Below, piece by piece: positions 15,511 through 24,441 of a DNA stretch of 64,000 nucleotides (position 1 is the first letter of the stretch; each line of letters begins with the position of its first letter). A model generated the notes under the pieces. It made no database searches and was not told where the DNA came from. It saw only the letters and a program-made list of their open reading frames with translations. The stretch spans positions 124,001 to 188,000 of the forward strand of contig NZ_CP083747.1 of the NCBI RefSeq assembly GCF_020151015.1, given 5' to 3'. The stretch comes from Pseudomonas sp. p1(2021b). GTDB lineage: Bacteria; Pseudomonadota; Gammaproteobacteria; Pseudomonadales; Pseudomonadaceae. The position numbers and the translations under genes are program-made.

Positions 15511-16632
15511 ATGAGCACTACCAAGCAAACCGATGAATTGGGCATCAGCATCCTTCAGGATGTAGTGCTTTTTGACGTCATCATTGGTGGAAGCACCGGT
15601 GAGAAAACTGTAGATGGGGATGACTTCATCCGCGAGGTCGGGCGCATGCTGCCGTCGGGCGCATTCGCTTGGGTTAACAAATACCGATCGGAAGCCAAGC
15701 GAGAAATCCTTAAAGTAGGGGTTTCTCGAAAGGTAAACAATCGTATCCGCGGATACTTTGTACCCACCCAACACGCAGACGAGCTTGCAAAAGTGCTGCA
15801 TGCGATCAAAGGAAAATATCTGGTTGAAAAGGCTTCCTTCCTAAACACTTTACCGGACCTGGTGGAGAAGTGGGCTAGCTCTCCTGCAAACGCGGTTACA
15901 ACACCAGGTGGTAAATCCCGTGCAGATTTGATCCGCCAGCATGCTCCACAGGCACAAGTGCTCGAAAGACTGTTGACCTTTGACACTTCGGCGATTCGTA
16001 TCAGCAACACCAGCTACTTTGGCGAAGAAGATGCACTTCAAACGGAAGTTAAAGGCTTAGTCGGCCAGGCCGCTTTGGAGATCGCGGAAGATGTAAATCG
16101 CTCCTGGACTCGCAAGGGCAACGGCAAAACGACGTCGAGAATCCTGGGTTTGATCCGTCGGGTTCAGGACAAAGCTGAAGCTATGAGCGTTCTTTCAAGC
16201 AAATTCTCTAACTTGGAGAAAATGTGTGCATCGGTGTTGGCTGCTGTTCCGAGCGGACCGAGCATTGAAGGGGTTGCTTACATCCAAGTATCTGGCTTGT
16301 TGTCCTTCTGCATGGATCCTGAAAAAATCCTTGGAGAACATGCCACCGAGTTTGATCCTTTGAATGTATCGGCTTCTGATTCAGCGCCGGCTGTTGCTGA
16401 CGATAACGTCTTCTTCAGTAGCTCAGCATCTGCAACTATTCATCCTCAAGCAGAACAAAATGAAGTTACCATCGTTCCTGAGGTCTCTGTGATTCCGCCA
16501 CTTCCAACTGGTCGCAAGACAGAGGAGAACCTCTTCTTTGCGGCTGAACCTGAAAAAACCCTGGTAGAGCCTGAAAAGGTTGTGCCATCGGACACCACCT
16601 CGCAGCCACCATCGGCTCCGTTCATCTTCTAA
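15511..16632 (+). CDS. Unknown protein co-regulated with the AAA/VWA pair
   Basis: A 373-residue protein; ATG 15511 was chosen over the upstream GTG 15439 because of the conserved leader and the AGGAGA ribosome site. The first 290 residues look folded, alpha-helical and mostly soluble. The last 80 are low-complexity, rich in Ser, Pro, Glu and Val (for example VIPPLPTGRKTEENLFF), typical of a flexible tail. No family is recognised. The shared leader strongly suggests it belongs to the same process as the CobS/CobT-like proteins, perhaps as substrate or adaptor (inference). Confidence 0.65.
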   Translation: MSTTKQTDELGISILQDVVLFDVIIGGSTGEKTVDGDDFIREVGRMLPSGAFAWVNKYRSEAKREILKVGVSRKVNNRIRGYFVPTQHADELAKVLHAIKGKYLVEKASFLNTLPDLVEKWASSPANAVTTPGGKSRADLIRQHAPQAQVLERLLTFDTSAIRISNTSYFGEEDALQTEVKGLVGQAALEIAEDVNRSWTRKGNGKTTSRILGLIRRVQDKAEAMSVLSSKFSNLEKMCASVLAAVPSGPSIEGVAYIQVSGLLSFCMDPEKILGEHATEFDPLNVSASDSAPAVADDNVFFSSSASATIHPQAEQNEVTIVPEVSVIPPLPTGRKTEENLFFAAEPEKTLVEPEKVVPSDTTSQPPSAPFIF

Positions 16633-16640
16633 CCCAAAAA

Positions 16641-16670
16641 AAACCCCGGTCAATGACCGGGGTTTCTTTA
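16641..16670. terminator. Bidirectional terminator between convergent genes
   Basis: AAACCCCGGTCA pairs with TGACCGGGGTTT. A-run upstream and T-rich run downstream let it serve both the 373-residue gene (+) and the HTH gene (-). Confidence 0.85.
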
Positions 16671-16680
16671 TTCCCGCAAA

Positions 16681-17376
16681 TTAAGCCACCGGCGGCGGTT
16701 GCACACCAGGCAGCTCGATTTCGGCCTTAGCCAACAGCTGGCGCCCAGAGAGCTGCTCATACAGCAACACCATGGTCATGCGAACGGAGAGAGGCGTTTG
16801 CGCCCATTCATCCGGCTTCGGGATATAGCCCGCCCAGGTAGGATCACTACCCATCTTCTCGATCGACAGCCAGAGCTGCTCATCAAGATCTTTCTTGTAC
16901 ACAAAATCTTCTGGCGTGAAGAAATCAGCCAGGTTGTAAACCTGGATGAGGGGGAGGCCAAGGAATTCAGCCACCATTTGCAGCTTTTCCTTACCCAGCG
17001 ATCGTATCTGGCGGTTCCCGTTAGCCAGGGAGTTCCAGTAGATGACCGTGATACCCATGACATCGGCAATTGCACGATCAGGTAGTCCACGATCGATGAT
17101 CACCTTTTTGATCATCTTGACGAGGCGAGAGCCCGGCATAGTGTTCCGAGTTTCGACTGCTGCATGTCCCTTATCTTCTGGTACTGCTGTTTTGGCCTTG
17201 GCAGAAGCACGAGGCCTCTTAGGCGTAGCAGCCTGAGGGGCTTGCGTTTTTGCAGTAGGCTTTTTAGCTACCGGCTTCGCCGCAGCTTTTGCAGCTGGTT
17301 TTGCTGGTGCTTTGGCGGGCGCTTGAGACCGCCGTCCTGTCGATTCACTTGCGGTCTTGTCGCTAGCTTTGGGCAT
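16681..17376 (-). CDS. HTH regulator with AlgP/histone-H1-like Lys-Ala-Pro tail
   Basis: A 231-residue protein. Residues 1-75 are a basic Lys/Ala/Pro-rich tail with KPAAK-type repeats like those of AlgP and histone H1, expected to bind DNA non-specifically. Residues about 80-150 form a likely helix-turn-helix domain of XRE/Cro type (GLPDRAIADVMGITVIYWNS, then NGNRQIRSLGKEKLQ). The remainder is helical. Likely a plasmid nucleoid-associated regulator. It is transcribed leftward, divergent from the OB-fold gene, and the long intergenic region contains an inverted repeat that may be its own operator. Confidence 0.65.
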   Translation of the reverse strand: MPKASDKTASESTGRRSQAPAKAPAKPAAKAAAKPVAKKPTAKTQAPQAATPKRPRASAKAKTAVPEDKGHAAVETRNTMPGSRLVKMIKKVIIDRGLPDRAIADVMGITVIYWNSLANGNRQIRSLGKEKLQMVAEFLGLPLIQVYNLADFFTPEDFVYKKDLDEQLWLSIEKMGSDPTWAGYIPKPDEWAQTPLSVRMTMVLLYEQLSGRQLLAKAEIELPGVQPPPVA

Positions 17377-17484
17377 TGTGCGGCTCCAGGTTGGTCGCGG
17401 CGTCTAACACGATTCAGGACGCTCCCTAAACAAATAAAGCAGAGAAATCCAGTATAAATTTAAAAAAGATTCTACACAGTTAAC

Positions 17485-17506
17485 AACAAGATTCAAATCT
17501 CTTGTT
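17485..17506. promoter_or_regulatory. Inverted repeat in divergent promoter region
   Basis: AACAAGA (17485-17491) and TCTTGTT (17500-17506) are perfect inverted arms with an 8-bp AT-rich spacer. They lie in the 286-bp AT-rich gap between the HTH gene and the OB-fold gene. Candidate operator for either direction. Confidence 0.4.
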
Positions 17507-17662
17507 CCGGTGGAAAAAGAGACTTTTGGGCTGGATGTGCCCCCTTGCAGGTAGCTCTGTGACCGCCAAGCACGCGACAAGTGCATTTTGATTCGCCTTG
17601 TATTATTGGTACGTGTTGCGTATTCTTGAGAAAACCAAGCCATTCACGTATCGAGGTACTCA

Positions 17663-18655
17663 ATGCTGCCCCAGGACGCAAAGCGGAAGCCTGACTCCTA
17701 TTCGTATCCAAACGGGATGCTCAACTCTGGCTACATCGCCGGCGTCCTGCGGTTGAATGATCCGGTCAAGGGGATCTGCTACATCCAGCAGACCCGGGCG
17801 GAAAACCACATGCTTCCCATCCACTACGATCCCAAGAAGTCGCCGATCCCCAAGGACATCAAGGAGTGGGACCTCATCATGGCGTTCGTTCACACCGATG
17901 GCGCCATCGAGGGTGATAACCGTATTGCACGGGTGAAGAGCATCCGATTCGAAGCTCCAAACCTGATGCACCTTGGAGGGCGTTTTCGAGACGACTTCAT
18001 GCGGAAATGGGATGTAGCCGTGCACGCAGCGGCAAAGGACTCCGGTACTCCGGATTCTGTGGCACAGCTGGAGAGTCTACCCAGCGCTGGCACAGAAGAC
18101 CGTCTCAACTCGTTCGATTGGAAGGCAATGGATCTCAACAAGAACGCCTCGAACCAGATCCGTATCGCAGGCTTCATTCAAGCCAAGTCGCTGGAACGCA
18201 ACCGCAAACATCCCGTAGACGGTACTCCAATCAACGACCGCCTGGTCGTGCTGATTCGGCAGTCGAAGGACACCGATGCCTGCATCCCTGTTCGTTGGTA
18301 CGGCCGTAATCTGCAGCCGCTGTCTGAGAAACTCGCCCGCGGCATGCCTATCATCGTCAACGGCGAATTCCGTATGGACGTAAAGGCAATCTCCCTGCCG
18401 GATGGTGAAACAGGGATCGCCGAAGTGTCCAAAATTCCGTTCATTCAGGCCAAGGACATGCCAGGCCCTGTGCTCCCGGACTCTGGCCACATCAAGATCG
18501 TGCCAAGCTGGGCGGCTGAGCTCTTCAAGGGCCACGGTACCCAGGCGCCGCAGCCGAAACAAGGAGATGCAGAGCGCAGCGCCATGTTCGCCTCGGCCTT
18601 TGGTTCCGACTCGGCAAGCACGCCTGCAACTCCAGGTGAGCAACAAGACGCATAG
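17663..18655 (+). CDS. OB-fold (single-strand-DNA-binding-like) protein
   Basis: A 330-residue protein that appears to carry two OB-fold-like regions: one near 22-110 (SGYIAGVLRLNDPVKGICYI), the other near 165-255 (IRIAGFIQAKSLERN, then PVRWYG and GMPIIVNGEFRMD). The second resembles the G-x-V-x-V-x-G-x-L/F strand pattern of SSB proteins. The C-terminal 50 residues are a disordered Gln/Pro/Ala/Ser tail, but the acidic SSB tip motif is absent. The next gene is topoisomerase III, so a role in plasmid DNA processing is likely. Confidence 0.55.
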   Translation: MLPQDAKRKPDSYSYPNGMLNSGYIAGVLRLNDPVKGICYIQQTRAENHMLPIHYDPKKSPIPKDIKEWDLIMAFVHTDGAIEGDNRIARVKSIRFEAPNLMHLGGRFRDDFMRKWDVAVHAAAKDSGTPDSVAQLESLPSAGTEDRLNSFDWKAMDLNKNASNQIRIAGFIQAKSLERNRKHPVDGTPINDRLVVLIRQSKDTDACIPVRWYGRNLQPLSEKLARGMPIIVNGEFRMDVKAISLPDGETGIAEVSKIPFIQAKDMPGPVLPDSGHIKIVPSWAAELFKGHGTQAPQPKQGDAERSAMFASAFGSDSASTPATPGEQQDA

Positions 18656-18681
18656 CAGCGGCCGCCTCACCTCGTTCTGTG

Positions 18682-18722
18682 AAGCCATCGAGATCCAGCA
18701 CTGGAGTCGATGGCTTTTTTGT
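18682..18722 (+). terminator. Rho-independent terminator after OB-fold gene
   Basis: AAGCCATCGA pairs with TCGATGGCTT around a 15-nt loop, followed by a T-run. Confidence 0.85.
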
Positions 18723-18796
18723 TTCTCACCCAGCAGCCGTCTGGCTAGGCCGGCAGCTTGGAAGAAATGTAATTCTGCACTGGAAGGCTAGTCCGC

Positions 18797-21331
18797 ATGG
18801 GCAAGACACTGATCATCACTGAAAAAGCAACCGTAGCGGTCTCAATCGCGCAAGCGGTCGGAGGATTCAGCAAGGTGGAATCATGGCTGGAGAGCGAGAA
18901 CGCTATTCTTGCCCCCGCTGCCGGCCACCTGGTTGAAATCCATTCAGAGGAAATGGCCAAGGGAGGGCGGGACATCGGCAATCTGCCTGTGATCCCAGAT
19001 CAATTCGACCTGAGGGTCATTGAGCCAAAGGCCAAGTTCTATAACGTGCTGCAACGCCTAATGCGTCGGCCTGACGTCACCGCTGTTGCGAACGCGTGCG
19101 ATGCCGGCCGCGAGGGCGAGCTCATATTCAGGCTCATCTACAAAATGGCTGGATGCACAAAGCCAATGCTTCGGATGTGGATGAGATCCATGGTCGATGA
19201 CGCTATCCGGCAGGCGTACAAGAACATGCAGCCAGGCGCAGATTTCGACAACCTCGCCATGGCAGCAGAGATCAGAAGCGAAGGCGACTTTATCGTCGGC
19301 ATCAACGCGAGCCGGGGTATCTCACGCCTCTATGAGCGAGAGACTGCTAAAGCCGAGATATTCCCGCTTGGCCGCGTGCAGACCCCAACGCTGTCCTTGG
19401 TTTGTGCTTTGGAGCTGGCAATTTTGACCTTCCGGCCCATGCCCTATTGGGAGGTTCACGGGAGCTTTGGGGTTGCTGCTGGTAAATACACCGGCAAGTG
19501 GTTGGCACCACAGACGACTGAGCAGAAGGGTGGCTCCCAGCACCGGATCATGGATCGAGCAAAAGCCGATGCTTTGATCAGCAAGTGCTCTGGAGTCGCA
19601 CCGAGCAGTGTGGTGGATGAAGTCAAGCCGGCCCAGACGGGCCCTGGCAAGCTGTACGACCTCACCTCGCTGCAGCGAGAGGCGAACCGCAAGCTTGGGT
19701 TTTCTGCAGCATACACACTGGAGATTGCCCAGAAACTTTACCTGGAGCTCAGCCTCACTACTTACCCGCGGACTGACTCTGCCTACCTTCCCGATGACGC
19801 AATCAACGACACGAAGAAGGTCATGGGAATGTTTGCTGGAACCCCCTATGCAGATCACGCGCAGCGCGTGCTCGATGAAGGCTGGGTACGACCCAACAAG
19901 AAGATTTTTGACTCGACGAAGGTGTCGGACCACTTCGCTATCATTCCAACCGGAAAGCGAGCTGGGGACCTGGAGCCGGACGTTCAAAAAATCTATGACA
20001 TGATCGTCAAGCGCTTCATTGCCGTGTTCCATCCAGCAGCTGAGTATTCGGTGACTGTCCGGCTTACGACGGTGGCTGACGAGCTCTTCAGGTCGACAGG
20101 TCGTGTGCTTGTGTCCCCAGGTTGGATGGTGGTTTACGGAGCCGGGATCGTCGAGGACGTAACCGATCAAAATGGTGACTCCGACGACAAGAAAGAGCTC
20201 GCACGGTACGTCAAAGGAGAGTCAGTCACTCCGCTGGGCATGGAGCTGAAGATGCTCAAAACCAAGCCTCCAGAACGGTACACCGAGGACACGTTGCTGG
20301 GCGCGATGGAGACGGCAGGGCGCCTGGTAGAGGATGAGGACCTTCGTGAGGCGATGAAGGAGCGGGGGCTGGGTACACCGGTCACGCGCTCTGCAATGAT
20401 CGAATCGCTCCAATCCACCAAGGACGGCGCAGGCCGAAAAAAAGAGCCCTATCTCATCCAGCAGAAGAAGTACTTTGCTCCCAGCGCAAAGGGGATGACT
20501 GTCTACCGTTTCCTGGTCGACAACGGCATCGATGCCCTTACGTCGCCAGTTCTCACCGGGGAATGGGAGCACAAGCTCCGTCAGATGGAAAAGGGGGCGT
20601 ACAAGCGTGACGCTTTCAAATCCGAGCTTGCAGAGTTGACCACGGAAATCCTCGACTCCATCAAGAAAAAATACGCAGGTGTCCAGGTCAAGAAGCTTGG
20701 CGCTCTCTGCCCCACCTGCGGCGGCGCAGTTGAGATCCAGGCCCGAACGTTCATGTGCGAGCGGCAGTGCGGATTTTCCATATGGCGGGAGATTGCCAGT
20801 CGCATGCTGAAAGTATCGGAAGCAGAAACCTTGCTCCGGGACAAGGTAGTGCTTGGGCTCAAGGGCTTTGTCAATCCGAAGAAATCCACCAAGTTCGAGG
20901 CCGGGCTGAAGCTGCTCGACACAGGCAAGGTCGAGTTTTACTTCGACCCGACGGCGAATACCCGGGACTCCAAAGGTAATGTCGTTTCCTGCCCGAAATG
21001 CCAAGGCGGCATGCGCAAAATCAAAGTCCCCAAAGGGCACTTCTGGGCCTGCGTTGATCGAGAGCAGTGCAATCACACCATGAACGATCGCGACGGCGAC
21101 CCAGTGGAGCGGCCGAAGTCATTTCCATGTGACCTCTGCGGCAAACCCATGTACCTGCGGAACGCTGAAAAGTCTCCTTTCTGGGGTTGCAGTGGCTTTG
21201 TGAAGGGGGGCGGTGGGTGCTCCAACACATTAAAGGACAATAACGGGGCCCCGGTTCCGAAGGAACAACCAGCCAGTTCAGACGGGGCGCCGTCACCTAC
21301 GGTCCAAACAGACAGCGGAGCTTTCCTGTGA
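18797..21331 (+). CDS. topB: DNA topoisomerase III (type IA)
   Basis: An 844-residue type IA topoisomerase. The TOPRIM domain starts TLIITEKATVAVSIA and holds the metal-binding segment CDAGREGELIFR. The active-site tyrosine is Tyr323 in LTTYPRTDS. The C-terminal third carries three cysteine clusters (CPTCGGAVEI, CPKCQGG and CDLCGKPMYL) of topoisomerase zinc-ribbon type, more than the E. coli TopB tail. Plasmid TopB/TraE-type enzymes decatenate replicating or transferring DNA. Its stop overlaps the GTG of the following HD protein, so the two are coupled. Confidence 0.93.
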   Translation: MGKTLIITEKATVAVSIAQAVGGFSKVESWLESENAILAPAAGHLVEIHSEEMAKGGRDIGNLPVIPDQFDLRVIEPKAKFYNVLQRLMRRPDVTAVANACDAGREGELIFRLIYKMAGCTKPMLRMWMRSMVDDAIRQAYKNMQPGADFDNLAMAAEIRSEGDFIVGINASRGISRLYERETAKAEIFPLGRVQTPTLSLVCALELAILTFRPMPYWEVHGSFGVAAGKYTGKWLAPQTTEQKGGSQHRIMDRAKADALISKCSGVAPSSVVDEVKPAQTGPGKLYDLTSLQREANRKLGFSAAYTLEIAQKLYLELSLTTYPRTDSAYLPDDAINDTKKVMGMFAGTPYADHAQRVLDEGWVRPNKKIFDSTKVSDHFAIIPTGKRAGDLEPDVQKIYDMIVKRFIAVFHPAAEYSVTVRLTTVADELFRSTGRVLVSPGWMVVYGAGIVEDVTDQNGDSDDKKELARYVKGESVTPLGMELKMLKTKPPERYTEDTLLGAMETAGRLVEDEDLREAMKERGLGTPVTRSAMIESLQSTKDGAGRKKEPYLIQQKKYFAPSAKGMTVYRFLVDNGIDALTSPVLTGEWEHKLRQMEKGAYKRDAFKSELAELTTEILDSIKKKYAGVQVKKLGALCPTCGGAVEIQARTFMCERQCGFSIWREIASRMLKVSEAETLLRDKVVLGLKGFVNPKKSTKFEAGLKLLDTGKVEFYFDPTANTRDSKGNVVSCPKCQGGMRKIKVPKGHFWACVDREQCNHTMNDRDGDPVERPKSFPCDLCGKPMYLRNAEKSPFWGCSGFVKGGGGCSNTLKDNNGAPVPKEQPASSDGAPSPTVQTDSGAFL

Positions 21332-23844
21332 ACGCCAACAACAAGGTCATTCGCGCAACGGCCATCGTGTTCGGTTTCTGGTGGCTTCTGCTTACGGCCC
21401 GAGCCTTTGGCGGTTCTCCCATGGAGTTTTTAGAGAACTGGCCTCTGGTGGGCTATAACGTCTCACACTGGATCCTGGGCGTTGTTTCCGGTCTGATCAT
21501 CGGTGTCTGGTTTATCTGGTTCACCAGGTTGTCAGCACTGAACAAGCTATACGCCGGCAAGAAAGGAAACATCCTCAACGGCGCCCGATCGACGCTCGGC
21601 AAGGTTCCCATGCCCACCTCAGCGCTACCTCGCATCGAGGTAGCGTCAAAGCGTCTCCCCATCGGCAGTGAAAAAGTGCTGGCTTGGGTTGCTGCCAATG
21701 AGAAGAAGTGGCCGGCACATGTAGCGTTTTTCTGGGCTATTTGGGACACCTATTCCGCACATGCGCACTTCCCTGCATCGCATCGCAAGGGGGGGCACGG
21801 AAATCGTCGGCTTTGGGAGCATTGTCTGGCCGTGGCAGATACCGCACTGGAGGATGCTGGCGCATACGTATTCGACGGGGTTTATGTAAAGGCCAGGGGC
21901 AAGCCCAAATTCAAAATCATTGACCTGAAAAACAAGGAATATCGGTTTGACGCCACTGATCCGCTGATCCCCATTCTGGGCCTGGCGCATGACATCGGTA
22001 AGCTGGAAGCCTATGAGCTCCTACCCGACGGCAGTGTTAAGACCCAGGAGGAGGTTGGAGCGCTCACACCGCAGGATGACAACCGGATCCAGCACGATGC
22101 CCTGGGTGCGAGAATTCTTGCACGCTTCCCGGAATACTGGGCCTTACCTGCACGCGATCGACAAGCAGTGAACCTGGTCATCGCCCACTACCACCACCCA
22201 AGCGATTTCCCGGTTGACCGCAATGGCCTCAGCCTGGACGACCGCATGACGGCGCTCATGGAGTTCCTGATCCTGGTTGACAAAAAGACCGGCATGGTCG
22301 AGTCGAGCATCACCGAGACGCTGAGTGATCACGAGATCTCAGAAGACGAGTCCAATGCCATTTATCACAGCTTCGTCGAGATCATGACGGAGTACGGCAG
22401 AGTTAACGGCACCGGTGACCAGGCCAAAGATTCCACGCTGAAGATTGCTCAGAAACACGATGGACTGATCGTCATCCGGGAAAAGGACCTTCGATCTCTC
22501 ATCTTGGCCAAAATGGGCTGGTCGTTGGAGGAGGGTGATGGTCGGTACCGAATGACCCTCAATCTTATGACGACGCTCCAAGAGAAGGGGCTGCTGTACT
22601 CGCGACATAATCACGCCGACATGAGCCGATTTTTGCCGATGTACTCGGTATCGTTGCGCAACGCACAAACGGGTGCTCACCTCACGACCTGGGAACCTTG
22701 CATTATTGTCGTGCCAGTTGCCACCACCCCCGAGCTTGCGGGCCTCAGTGGATTACCCAACATGGGTACTAAGCTGGATATCGAGCGCCCATTGTTCACG
22801 CACAATCTGGGAATCACTGAAGCAGATGCGCTTCGGGAGATCGTTGCCCGTGGTTTCAGTGCTGAAATCGCCGCGAAGATGAACATCGCCGGCAAGCAAG
22901 AAGTGAAGCCACAACCAGCACCAGCACCAGCACCAGCACCAGCACCAGCACCAGCACCAGCACCAGCACCACAAGTTCGGGCTGATGAAGGATTTAGTCA
23001 ACCCATAGCTGATACCGCGAGTGTTCCTCAACCTAATGCTCCAACAGTCGACTCAACCGAGCACGCAACATCTGCGCTCGCCGGCGCTGCAAGCGGTGAT
23101 TCCGAGCAAAGTGACGTTCCAGGGACGCAATCCGGTATCTCCGCTGAAGCGCTAGCGGCGCAGGATGATGACCCGCTCATGAGTGGTGGTGCAGATGACG
23201 ACTTGCTAGATGAGGACCTGCAGAGCTTGTCGATTAGCTCGTTCGGTCCCGGGCAGGAGGTGGAACTGGAGGAAGATTTTCTCGCCATAGAACCTGGGCA
23301 CTCAGGGAGCGATGACGTCGATGATGTGGATGATGTGTTCGGCGCATTCGCGCCCAGTGAATCCTCGATCGTGGACACAGCCGAGCAAAGCGTGAATTCA
23401 ACTGCAGGAGAAGAAGGGCCGGGCGCTTCGCTCATACACAATGATGGTGATCTAGGCGTACCGGCGCCGGCACCTGTGGCGGTAGCCATACCTGATCCTG
23501 ATGCAACCCCAACGAAAAGGATAAGCCCTGCTGCCGAATCCGCAGCGCTCAGGGCTCTTGAAGAGGCAGGCGCCAACTTCACTGCATTCGTTGCACCAAG
23601 GAAGAAAAAGCCAGGCCCTGCTGAGCAGCTAGAGGGTATCCGCGCAGCAGTAAAAGCGGAAGAAATACCGATTTGTGGGACAAGAGATGGGTTTGATTAC
23701 GTGTTGGAGTCAGACCTGATGGTCTACGACCCAAAACTGAAATTGAGCACGCTGATTCGGGCGGGGAAGTTGCCTACCGTCGAGCCTAAGCCAGGCGTGG
23801 TAATGGTGGGCATTCCGATGGCGCCGATGCAGCTGGACCTTTGA
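21328..23844 (+). CDS. MobH/TraI_2-like HD-domain membrane protein, putative relaxase
   Basis: An 838-residue protein starting at GTG 21328. There are two transmembrane helices near 10-25 and 45-66, then an HD domain with LWEHCLAV (His165), LAHDIGK (His221-Asp222) and IAHYHHPSD (near 285). The N-terminal layout and HD triad resemble MobH-family relaxases (TraI of R27/SXT type), in which the HD fold replaces the tyrosine or HUH relaxase. A (Pro-Ala)n linker encoded by a hexanucleotide repeat leads to a long acidic low-complexity middle. A small folded C-terminal domain (about 750-838) ends the protein. It could instead be an HD phosphohydrolase; the topoisomerase III neighbour favours DNA transfer. 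Confidence 0.65.
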   Translation: MNANNKVIRATAIVFGFWWLLLTARAFGGSPMEFLENWPLVGYNVSHWILGVVSGLIIGVWFIWFTRLSALNKLYAGKKGNILNGARSTLGKVPMPTSALPRIEVASKRLPIGSEKVLAWVAANEKKWPAHVAFFWAIWDTYSAHAHFPASHRKGGHGNRRLWEHCLAVADTALEDAGAYVFDGVYVKARGKPKFKIIDLKNKEYRFDATDPLIPILGLAHDIGKLEAYELLPDGSVKTQEEVGALTPQDDNRIQHDALGARILARFPEYWALPARDRQAVNLVIAHYHHPSDFPVDRNGLSLDDRMTALMEFLILVDKKTGMVESSITETLSDHEISEDESNAIYHSFVEIMTEYGRVNGTGDQAKDSTLKIAQKHDGLIVIREKDLRSLILAKMGWSLEEGDGRYRMTLNLMTTLQEKGLLYSRHNHADMSRFLPMYSVSLRNAQTGAHLTTWEPCIIVVPVATTPELAGLSGLPNMGTKLDIERPLFTHNLGITEADALREIVARGFSAEIAAKMNIAGKQEVKPQPAPAPAPAPAPAPAPAPAPQVRADEGFSQPIADTASVPQPNAPTVDSTEHATSALAGAASGDSEQSDVPGTQSGISAEALAAQDDDPLMSGGADDDLLDEDLQSLSISSFGPGQEVELEEDFLAIEPGHSGSDDVDDVDDVFGAFAPSESSIVDTAEQSVNSTAGEEGPGASLIHNDGDLGVPAPAPVAVAIPDPDATPTKRISPAAESAALRALEEAGANFTAFVAPRKKKPGPAEQLEGIRAAVKAEEIPICGTRDGFDYVLESDLMVYDPKLKLSTLIRAGKLPTVEPKPGVVMVGIPMAPMQLDL
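22915..22968 (+). repeat. Hexanucleotide tandem repeat (CCAGCA)9
   Basis: Nine exact CCAGCA units inside the HD protein gene encode alternating Pro-Ala. The unit length keeps the reading frame, so slippage would change linker length without breaking the protein. Confidence 0.9.
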
Positions 23845-23857
23845 CGAGCTGCCGGCT

Positions 23858-23908
23858 CTGATCATGACTCCCTGGCTGACATCAAGAAAGCCAGGGAGCC
23901 ATGATCAG
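23858..23908. terminator. Long inverted repeat between convergent genes
   Basis: 20-bp arms (23858-23877 and 23889-23908, one mismatch) around an 11-nt loop lie between the HD gene and the leftward gene whose stop it touches. There is no T-run, so it may act as a bidirectional terminator or mRNA-stabilising hairpin. Confidence 0.6.
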
Positions 23909-24360
23909 TCGTAGGTCTGAGCGTACTGCTTTTCGGTCAAACGGCTCAGCAGTTTGAAATAATTTGCTCGCGTCGACTGATCAAATACGTCGGTTTGAAC
24001 TGAGAGCATGTCCAACGCAGCTGCATCCTCTCCTTTGCCCGAAGTGAAAGGAAGTGGAGCTGTGGCATAAAACACATTGCCGTTACTAGCCTGGGCCGCA
24101 TCCAAGACGGCTTTAACTTCCAGGTAGCGCGGGTAACGAGTAGCAGTAAGGAAATCCCCATCATAAACGTCGAGCTCGCCTGATTGGTCCTCGACCAACA
24201 CAGCCATCAATGGCCAGTTGTTTTCGGAGCCATCCTTGCGCGAACCGCCCGTATCTGGGCTAGCAAAAAAGATGACCTTACGAAAGGTGTTGGTGGCAAA
24301 CACCTGCAGAAGCGCTGCCTCGTTAGATGCACTGTCCGTGCATGTCTTGCGGTTAGCCAT
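23905..24360 (-). CDS. Unknown 151-residue protein next to the transposon
   Basis: A 151-residue soluble protein with no signal peptide. Segments such as FRKVIFFASPDTGGSR and WPLMAVLVEDQSGELDVYD suggest an alpha/beta fold. No family is recognised. A ribosome site GAGGAC lies upstream of the ATG. The Tn5563-like element begins 41 bp upstream of the start, so insertion has probably displaced the native promoter. Confidence 0.6.
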   Translation of the reverse strand: MANRKTCTDSASNEAALLQVFATNTFRKVIFFASPDTGGSRKDGSENNWPLMAVLVEDQSGELDVYDGDFLTATRYPRYLEVKAVLDAAQASNGNVFYATAPLPFTSGKGEDAAALDMLSVQTDVFDQSTRANYFKLLSRLTEKQYAQTYD

Positions 24361-24401
24361 AAAAAGTCCTCATCTAAAGTAGCACCACGCGGTGCGTTAT
24401 T

Positions 24402-24439
24402 GGGGTTTGGGGAGCAATGGAACCAAAAACCAACGTAAG
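24402..24439 (+). repeat. 38-bp Tn3-family left terminal inverted repeat
   Basis: Begins GGGGTTTGGGG and ends AACGTAAG, with a GGAACCAAAAA core; length and both ends match Tn3-family termini (GGGG...TAAG). It lies immediately after the tnpR stop codon. Confidence 0.8.
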
Positions 24440-24441
24440 CC

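Noticed and set aside
22915..22968. Tandem repeat considered as a CRISPR-like array
   Set aside because: The units are contiguous 6-mers inside a coding frame with no spacers; it is a microsatellite.
24397..24401. TTATT as proof of transposition by the Tn3-family element
   Set aside because: The second copy cannot be found because the right end is missing, so it is only a plausible target site.
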